Assembly: GCA_007131625.1 (NCBI GenBank)
Contig: SLQC01000407.1
Coordinates: forward strand, 1 to 11,258
Reading direction: 5' to 3'
DNA from: Balneolales bacterium
GTDB taxonomy: Bacteria; Bacteroidota; Rhodothermia; Balneolales; Natronogracilivirgulaceae
DNA: 11,258 bases
Positions 7,180 through 11,258 of this stretch are shown in pieces. Positions within the stretch are counted from its first letter, which is position 1. The number at the start of each line of letters is the position of its first letter. The notes below the pieces were generated by a model, which made no database searches, had not been told where the DNA came from, and was given only the letters and a program-made list of their open reading frames with translations. A program made the translations under genes and the position numbers.

Positions 7180-7605
7180 ATGGCAAAGAAAAAGTATGAT
7201 GTTGTTCTGTTGTTTGATGGAGTTTGTAATCTGTGTAATGGCTGGGTCAACTTCGTCATAGATCACGATCCGGAAGGTCGTATCCGGTTTGCACCGCTGC
7301 AATCGGTTTCGGGTCACCGGCTTCTCGCTGAACATGAAATGGATTCAGAAAAGCAGGATACTGTTATACTGCTGGACAACGGGGAGGTCTATGAGCGATC
7401 CGATGCGTTATTACGACTTGTCGGTTATTTAAAGGGTTCGGCACGGTTGTTACGTGCAGGAGTGATTATCCCCCGGTTTATTCGCAACGCATTATATGAC
7501 ATGGTGGCCGGTAAGCGGTATGACTGGTTCGGAAAACGTAAGAAGTGCCGGATTCCAGAGCCTGAAATTCGTGACCGGTTTCTGGAGATGAGCGACGAGA
7601 TCTGA
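7180..7605 (+). CDS. DCC-family thiol-disulfide oxidoreductase-like protein (DUF393)
   Basis: 141 residues. The N-terminal FDGVCNLCN (12-20, with D13, C16 and C19) is the DxxCxxC signature of the DCC/YuxK family. The C-terminal end keeps the family pattern YDWFGKR, then C123, then PEPEIRDRFL. Family knowledge: the proteins are thioredoxin-fold-like and predicted to act in thiol-disulfide exchange, but no substrate is proven for most. No signal peptide is present, so it is cytoplasmic. The ATG at 7180 follows AACAGGAAAATAAA, where AGGA (7169-7172) at 7 nt spacing is a modest ribosome-binding site. It is divergent from receiver 2 (215-bp spacer, nothing firm seen in it) and convergent with nlpC/p60. 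Confidence 0.9.
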   Translation: MAKKKYDVVLLFDGVCNLCNGWVNFVIDHDPEGRIRFAPLQSVSGHRLLAEHEMDSEKQDTVILLDNGEVYERSDALLRLVGYLKGSARLLRAGVIIPRFIRNALYDMVAGKRYDWFGKRKKCRIPEPEIRDRFLEMSDEI

Positions 7606-7613
7606 CCTCGGTT

Positions 7614-7708
7614 CATCTGTTTATTATTTTTTTAGATCGCCGGATGGAGCAACCATGATAAAATAATCTTGCGCTTGTGTGTAGTAGACTTCCGCCAAAG
7701 TTGTTTCA
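7614..7708 (-). repeat. Dispersed ~95-bp repeat, copy C (between convergent genes)
   Basis: This copy aligns with A and B: CATCTGTTTAT, a T-rich run, a hairpin, CCATGA, AAAATAATCTTGC, TTGTGTGTA and a final TTTCA (7704-7708). The hairpin is in the same place but has another sequence, ATGG-AGCAA-CCAT instead of GGACA/TGTCC. The far end touches the stop codon of the nlpC/p60 gene (7706-7708). No gene starts from it: an ATG at 7616 in the position used in A and B opens only a frame antisense to the DCC gene. It therefore fills the gap between two gene ends rather than acting as a leader. Confidence 0.6.
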
Positions 7709-8167
7709 GCCGGAGACTCTGCGGACCTGGATTATCCGCTCGCGCCAGTAAGGCTCCCGAAGACGGTCGATGGTGACCCCCTTTGTAGTGGAGGCATGCA
7801 TGAAAAAATCACCTCGCATCATAATTCCTACGTGATAGGTCGTACGGCCCGTCTGAAAGAATACCAGGTCCCCAAGCCTGATGGACCTCGGGTTAACCCG
7901 CTGTCCGAATTCCAGTTGCTCTCTTGTTGTTCGCGGCAGCGTGACACCGAATGCATCGTTCATTACATTCTGAACAAAAGCGGAGCAGTCCACCCCGCGT
8001 CGGGAGTTACCGCCAAGGCGATAGGGGGTGCCTTCCCATTGCTGGAACTGTTGAATCAGCCGGGCTTCCGGATTGGCGGCGCCGCGGGGTGAGCCACAGG
8101 TTGTTACCAGCCAACTGCACAGACACAGGCAGCAAAAAGTTATTGTTCGGTGAATTCCGGGTTTCAA
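7706..8167 (-). CDS. NlpC/P60 family peptidoglycan hydrolase, probable lipoprotein
   Basis: I place the start at TTG 8167, giving 153 residues beginning MKPGIHRT. This puts a compact signal sequence (CCLCLCSWLVTTC) at the N-terminus and avoids overlap with metF. The frame is open further up to ATG 8242 (178 residues, overlapping metF by 41 bp), which would add a charged stretch before the signal. The lipobox would be VTTC with C24; threonine just before the cysteine is atypical, so ordinary secretion is possible. The catalytic domain has C61 (GVDCSAF), H112 (TYHVGI) and H124 (FMHAS); the spacing of 51 and 12 equals that of the Cys-His-His triad of E. coli Spr/MepS. Family knowledge: these enzymes cut D-Glu-gamma-diaminopimelate or related cross-bridge peptide bonds in the cell wall. 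It lies 34 bp behind metF and is probably co-transcribed. Confidence 0.9.
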   Translation of the reverse strand: MKPGIHRTITFCCLCLCSWLVTTCGSPRGAANPEARLIQQFQQWEGTPYRLGGNSRRGVDCSAFVQNVMNDAFGVTLPRTTREQLEFGQRVNPRSIRLGDLVFFQTGRTTYHVGIMMRGDFFMHASTTKGVTIDRLREPYWRERIIQVRRVSG

Positions 8168-8201
8168 TAGTTTGATTCGGTCGTAAGGCCTGTCGGCTGC
8201 T

Positions 8202-9170
8202 TTATATTTTCGATGTAGAAGGCACCACGTCGAGCTGGTCAATGACCCTGCAGGCCGGGTCGGGATTGCCCATCACATAAAAGTGTAATCCGGGTACGCC
8301 GTAGCCAAGTAACTCCCGGCACTGCTGCACCGCCCATTCCACACCTATTTCACTGGCGTGATCAGGGCGAGAACTCACTTCCCTTGAAAGTGCTCCCGGG
8401 ATTGTCAGATGGAAAAACTCCGGCAGACGATACAAATGCTTTGGAGTGGTCAGGATTTTTAGACCTGGTATAATGGGAGCTTCGATGCCGGCTTCCCGGC
8501 AAAGTTCAACAAACCTGAAAAAGCCAGGATTGTCGAAAAACATCTGGGTGACGATATAGTCGGCACCGGCTTCCACTTTCTCCTTCAGTCTTGCGATATC
8601 AAAGGCCAGGTTGGGGGCTTGAATATGCTTTTCGGGGTACCCACCCACACCGATGCAAAAATCGGTCTCATCCGCGTCAATCAGCTTCTCCAGATAAACG
8701 CCACTGTTCATCCGGGTAATCTGGCGGACCAGGTCCACCGCATATTTGTTGATTCCACGGGTTTTCTGGATCGGTTTCTGATACCCGATGTCATCGCCCC
8801 GAATGGCCAATACATTCTCAAAGCCGAGGTAGTTGAGCTCTATAAGAGCGTCTTCAGTCTCTTCCTGGGTAAAACCTTTGCAGATCAGGTGCGGAACGGG
8901 ATCGACATTGTACCGGTGCTTGATGGCGGCACAGAGTCCGATCGTGCCCGGACGTTTGCGGCGGGTGTAACGTTTAACGGATCCGTCAGGCAACTCCTCA
9001 TAGTAAGCCTCAGCTGCATGGGATGTTACGTCGATAAACGGTGGCTTATACTTATTGAGTTCATCCAGTGATTCAAATACACGACTAATGGACCCGCCCC
9101 GTTTCGGAGGAATAATCTCAAAAGAGATCAGCGGTTCATTGGTGTTATTGTAATGCTCTGTTACTTTCAT
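8202..9170 (-). CDS. metF: Methylenetetrahydrofolate reductase
   Basis: 322 residues; reduces 5,10-methylene-tetrahydrofolate to 5-methyl-tetrahydrofolate with FAD and NAD(P)H, supplying methyl groups for methionine synthesis in the cytoplasm. Family motifs are intact: FEIIPPKRGG with catalytic E18 (E28 in E. coli), VPHLIC with H94, IRGDD with D126, GVGGYPEKH, then ADYIVTQMFFDN and IIPGLKILT, and finally GVPGLHFYVMG near the end. It is slightly longer than the E. coli protein (296) and similar to Bacteroidota forms. The ATG at 9170 sits at the edge of dispersed repeat copy B, which forms the leader; there is no Shine-Dalgarno. I see no SAM riboswitch, which often controls methionine genes elsewhere. 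nlpC/p60 follows on the same strand. Confidence 0.97.
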   Translation of the reverse strand: MKVTEHYNNTNEPLISFEIIPPKRGGSISRVFESLDELNKYKPPFIDVTSHAAEAYYEELPDGSVKRYTRRKRPGTIGLCAAIKHRYNVDPVPHLICKGFTQEETEDALIELNYLGFENVLAIRGDDIGYQKPIQKTRGINKYAVDLVRQITRMNSGVYLEKLIDADETDFCIGVGGYPEKHIQAPNLAFDIARLKEKVEAGADYIVTQMFFDNPGFFRFVELCREAGIEAPIIPGLKILTTPKHLYRLPEFFHLTIPGALSREVSSRPDHASEIGVEWAVQQCRELLGYGVPGLHFYVMGNPDPACRVIDQLDVVPSTSKI

Positions 9171-9266
9171 CTGTTTATTTTTTTTATTTCTTAAGGACAG
9201 ATGTAATGTCCATGACGGAAATAATCATGCTCCTGCGTGTCAGAAGCTACGGTAATGGAAGTTTCA
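9168..9266 (-). repeat. Dispersed ~95-bp repeat, copy B (leader of metF)
   Basis: This copy is closest to copy A. Both start CATCTGTTTAT, have a T-rich run, then share 22 identical bases (9193-9214) containing the hairpin GGACA (9195-9199) / TGTCC (9207-9211). They then share AAATAATCATGCT, GTGTCA and a terminal TTTCA (9262-9266). As in A, the first three bases are the start codon of the downstream gene, here metF. A- and B-specific differences are scattered substitutions and small length changes in the T-run, as expected of an old duplication or a constrained leader. Confidence 0.75.
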
Positions 9267-9277
9267 TATTCTGAGGC

Positions 9278-9326
9278 TACACTTCAGTGTACAAGTTCGT
9301 AAATTACAACTATTATCGGTAATAGT
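9278..9326. promoter_or_regulatory. Two palindromes in the metF-pdxJ divergent spacer
   Basis: TACACT-TC-AGTGTA (9278-9291) is a perfect 6-bp inverted repeat. ACTATTA-TCGG-TAATAGT (9309-9326) is a perfect 7-bp inverted repeat. They lie 57-105 bp upstream of pdxJ and just behind repeat copy B. They could be operator sites for either gene or hairpins in the pdxJ leader. No regulator can be named. Confidence 0.35.
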
Positions 9327-9382
9327 CATATCACACGGTTTTTGATAAACAACATATTAAGTATTACAGGATTGTATAAATA

Positions 9383-10144
9383 ATGAGAAAACTTTTGGTA
9401 AACATCGACCACGTCGCCACTATTCGCAATGCCCGGGGAGAGGGCGTTCCTGATCCCGTAGAGGCTGCCAAAGTGTCGGAACGGGCAGGTGCGGCCGGGA
9501 TCGTGTTTCATCTGCGGGAAGACCGGAGGCATATCCGCGATGACGACGTGTACCGACTGAAAGAAACAGTTCAGGGGCTTTTTGATTTTGAAATGGCCGC
9601 TACTGATGAAATGTTGAAAATCTGTACCGGGATAAAAGCAGATCTGGCAACGCTGGTGCCGGAGAGTCGACAGGAATTGACTACCGAAGGGGGGTTGAAC
9701 ATGAAGTTACTCCGGGAGGATTTCCGCGACCGGGTGCTTCCCTGGCTCCACGATGAAGGAGTTGCCGTCAGCCTGTTTATCGACCCGGAGAAAGCGGATA
9801 TTGAAATAGCAGCCGAACTTGGTGTTGAAGCGGTCGAGCTGCACACAGGAACCTATGCCAATGCCACCACCTCACAGGCACAAACCCGTGAACTGGAACG
9901 ACTCAGGGAAGCCGCTATCCTTGCTCACGAATTGGGTATTCGGGTGAACGCCGGACACGGACTCAATTTCGAAAATATCACACCGCTTCTGAACACAGTA
10001 CCAAATCTGCAGGATATCAGTATCGGACATGCACTTATTGCCGATGCGCTTTTTAACGGACTGGAAAACACGGTTCGAAAGATGGCCGATGTCATTGCCG
10101 GAAAAATGTCACACAATACCGGAGGCCAGGAGGCTGCCGGATGA
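9383..10144 (+). CDS. pdxJ: Pyridoxine 5'-phosphate synthase
   Basis: 253 residues; condenses 1-deoxyxylulose 5-phosphate with 3-amino-2-oxopropyl phosphate to pyridoxine 5'-phosphate, the last ring-forming step of the DXP-dependent vitamin B6 pathway. Seen motifs: NIDHVATIRNARG (7-19), VFHLREDRRHI (41-51) with H43 and R45 aligned to E. coli H45 and R47, FEMAAT with E70 (E. coli E72), and VNAGHGLN with H192 (E. coli H193). Length is near the family norm (about 240-250). The start ATG at 9383 gives the usual short N-terminus. The leader is AT-rich without a clear Shine-Dalgarno. The stop overlaps the start of era by 4 bp (ATGA), so the two form an operon. Confidence 0.97.
   Translation: MRKLLVNIDHVATIRNARGEGVPDPVEAAKVSERAGAAGIVFHLREDRRHIRDDDVYRLKETVQGLFDFEMAATDEMLKICTGIKADLATLVPESRQELTTEGGLNMKLLREDFRDRVLPWLHDEGVAVSLFIDPEKADIEIAAELGVEAVELHTGTYANATTSQAQTRELERLREAAILAHELGIRVNAGHGLNFENITPLLNTVPNLQDISIGHALIADALFNGLENTVRKMADVIAGKMSHNTGGQEAAG
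10128..10133 (+). promoter_or_regulatory. Strong Shine-Dalgarno (AGGAGG) for era
   Basis: AGGAGG lies 7 nt before ATG 10141, inside the last codons of pdxJ. It stands out in a window where most starts have none. It supports the ATG at 10141, and translational coupling across the ATGA overlap, over a later GTG at 10231. Confidence 0.7.
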
Positions 10145-11121
10145 GCGAATGCAGAGAAAATACCAAACAAGTAAAGGATAGTGCCCCCACTTCCGGCAAG
10201 ACACCCGAAAAAGTTCCTGTTACAGAGTCTGTGGAGCAGGAACCGACCCACCGGTCCGGATTTGTCGGTATCATCGGCTTGCCCAACGCTGGTAAATCGA
10301 CGTTGTTTAATCGTCTTCTCGGGCAAAAACTCTCCATCATCACGCATAAAGCGCAGACGACCCGTCACAGGATACAGGGATTTTATTCGGACGATCATTG
10401 TCAGATTATTTTTCTCGATACTCCCGGCATCATACAGCCGACATATTTGCTGCAGGAGCGAATGATGGATCAGGTCAGCCGGTTGCGAACCGATGCCGAT
10501 CTGCTGCTGCATATCGTCGATGGATGGCAGCTGCCTGATTCCTCTGATATTGTATATGACACACTCCGGGAGCTCAAGCTGCCTGTGATACTGATCGTAA
10601 ATAAAATTGACACATTGACTTCTGATAAAGTCGGGGTGGCCGTGGATGCCTGTTTAAAGCATTATGATTATGTTGACTGGGTGACGATATCCGCTTTGGA
10701 TGGAAAAGGTGTCGATACACTCATCGGGAAAGTAAAAAGCCGGCTGCCAGAAGGCCCTGCATTCTATTCCAAGGAGGAGGCGAGTGATCAATCGATGCGG
10801 TTTTTTGTATCGGAACTGATCCGGGAGCAACTTTTTCTACTCTATCAGCAGGAAATTCCGTACTCGTGCGCTGTGAATATCACGGCTTACGAGGAAGGGG
10901 AGAAGATGGACAGGATACACGCAGAGATCGTCGTGAACAGAAATTCACAAAAAGGGATACTCATCGGGAAAAAAGGCAGTAAGATGAAAGAACTTGGCAT
11001 CCGGTCCCGCCAATCGATTGAAGCATTCACGGGAAAGAAGACTCACCTGGAGCTGTTTGTAAAAGTACGAGAGAAATGGCGCGACAATGAAACGTTTTTG
11101 AAGAGCTACGGTTACCGGTAG
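10141..11121 (+). CDS. era: GTPase Era, ribosome assembly factor
   Basis: 326 residues; binds the 3' end of 16S rRNA and helps mature the 30S subunit, coupling GTP state to growth. The G domain has G1 GLPNAGKST (46-54), switch region KAQTTRHRI, G3 DTPG (93-96), G4 NKID (154-157) and G5 SA (184-185). The C-terminal KH domain carries IGKKG with the GxxG loop at 276-279. About 38 polar residues precede the usual N-terminal HRSGFVGIIG, making it longer than typical Era (about 300). A GTG at 10231 would give a standard 296-residue protein, but the AGGAGG and the 4-bp overlap with pdxJ favour ATG 10141. The P-loop has NAGKS where most Era proteins have NVGKS, a mild change. Confidence 0.97.
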   Translation: MSECRENTKQVKDSAPTSGKTPEKVPVTESVEQEPTHRSGFVGIIGLPNAGKSTLFNRLLGQKLSIITHKAQTTRHRIQGFYSDDHCQIIFLDTPGIIQPTYLLQERMMDQVSRLRTDADLLLHIVDGWQLPDSSDIVYDTLRELKLPVILIVNKIDTLTSDKVGVAVDACLKHYDYVDWVTISALDGKGVDTLIGKVKSRLPEGPAFYSKEEASDQSMRFFVSELIREQLFLLYQQEIPYSCAVNITAYEEGEKMDRIHAEIVVNRNSQKGILIGKKGSKMKELGIRSRQSIEAFTGKKTHLELFVKVREKWRDNETFLKSYGYR

Positions 11122-11172
11122 AGGTTATTTATTGCGGATCACATCTGTCCAAAACGATTGAATAAATAAAAA
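11122..11172 (+). repeat. Possible degenerate partial copy D of the dispersed repeat
   Basis: Read on the plus strand, TTATTTATTGCGGATC, then ACATCTGTCC and an A-rich run leading to ATG at 11173 mirror the minus-strand order in copies A and B (TTATTT, GGACATT, ACATCTGTCC, A-rich, ATG). The exact match is only about 10 bases, and the left arm of the hairpin is reduced to GGA. The ATG is followed by stop after three codons. This may be chance. Confidence 0.3.
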
Positions 11173-11174
11173 AT

Positions 11175-11247
11175 GCCAGTGTGAGGCCCGAAAGCTCGGA
11201 CTTTTTTATTTTTTAGGATACTCCAAACATCCTAAACCCACACTGGC
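11175..11247 (+). other. Nested inverted repeat after era (possible structured RNA)
   Basis: GCCAGTGTG (11175-11183) pairs perfectly with CACACTGGC (11239-11247). Inside are a hairpin with T-runs (11185-11214) and a second perfect 8-bp hairpin, TTTAGGAT (11212-11219) / ATCCTAAA (11229-11236) around a 9-nt loop. In RNA this is a three-way junction. It could be a leader of the next gene (an ATG lies at 11249 or at the window end), a 3' end of the pdxJ-era transcript, or a small inverted-repeat element of 73 bp. No flanking target duplication is visible. I recognise no known family. Confidence 0.5.
11185..11214 (+). terminator. Probable intrinsic terminator of the pdxJ-era operon
   Basis: CCGA (11188-11191) pairs with TCGG (11196-11199) around AAGC. 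Beyond one C-A mismatch the stem extends by a G-C and a G-T pair. It is followed at once by TTTTTTATTTTTT (11202-11214). It lies 64 bp behind the era stop on the same strand. Confidence 0.6.
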
Positions 11248-11258
11248 TATGACAAATG

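Noticed and set aside
7614..7708. Copy C as a terminator for the convergent genes
   Set aside because: The T-rich run precedes the hairpin on the plus strand, and the hairpin is followed by A-rich sequence on the minus strand, so neither direction has hairpin then T-run.
9168..9382. SAM or other methionine-type riboswitch upstream of metF
   Set aside because: No multi-helix SAM core is visible on the minus strand; the leader is the dispersed repeat also found before an unrelated receiver gene.
11173..11184. A leader peptide ATG-CCA-GTG-TGA
   Set aside because: Three codons only, no ribosome-binding site, no regulatory codons; most likely chance.

Overview
The window looks like a chromosomal segment of a Bacteroidota-type bacterium, broadly the Bacteroidota/Balneolota/Rhodothermota group. 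The signs are a TonB-dependent receptor with an N-terminal carboxypeptidase-regulatory-like domain, a MutS2 with Smr domain, leaders mostly lacking Shine-Dalgarno sequences and AT-rich just before the start codon, and mid-range GC coding sequence with AT-rich spacers. This placement is inference from gene content and style, not from a database match.

Layout. (1) Positions 1-2340 hold two divergent cell-envelope genes: the 5' part of a FecA-like TonB-dependent receptor (minus, cut by the window edge) and an Omp85/BamA-like outer-membrane barrel protein (plus). About 350 bp of spacer full of short tandem repeats separates them. (2) mutS2 (minus, 2465-4849) follows, with a palindrome-rich spacer behind its start. 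(3) A TauE/SafE (TSUP) membrane exporter (plus, 5062-5877) has a strong leader hairpin. (4) Two stand-alone CheY-like receiver proteins (minus, 5900-6277 and 6596-6964) are paralogues separated by a structured spacer. (5) A DCC-family (DUF393) protein (plus, 7180-7605) converges on a metF-nlpC/p60 pair (minus, 9170 to 7706). (6) A coupled pdxJ-era operon (plus, 9383-11121) ends in a terminator nested inside a larger inverted repeat at the window edge.

Most genes are conserved housekeeping functions: one-carbon metabolism (MetF), vitamin B6 synthesis (PdxJ), ribosome assembly (Era), DNA or ribosome quality control (MutS2) and cell-wall hydrolysis (NlpC/P60). No defence system, prophage, CRISPR array or insertion sequence is visible.

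The least ordinary content is in the spacers. A degenerate ~95-99 bp repeat occurs three times: in the leaders of the first receiver gene and of metF, where it includes their start codons, and again between the convergent DCC and nlpC genes. A weak partial fourth match lies behind era. The repeat carries a small hairpin near its centre and may be a promoter/leader module or a small mobile repeat. Other structured spacers lie upstream of mutS2, tauE and pdxJ and between the two receiver genes.
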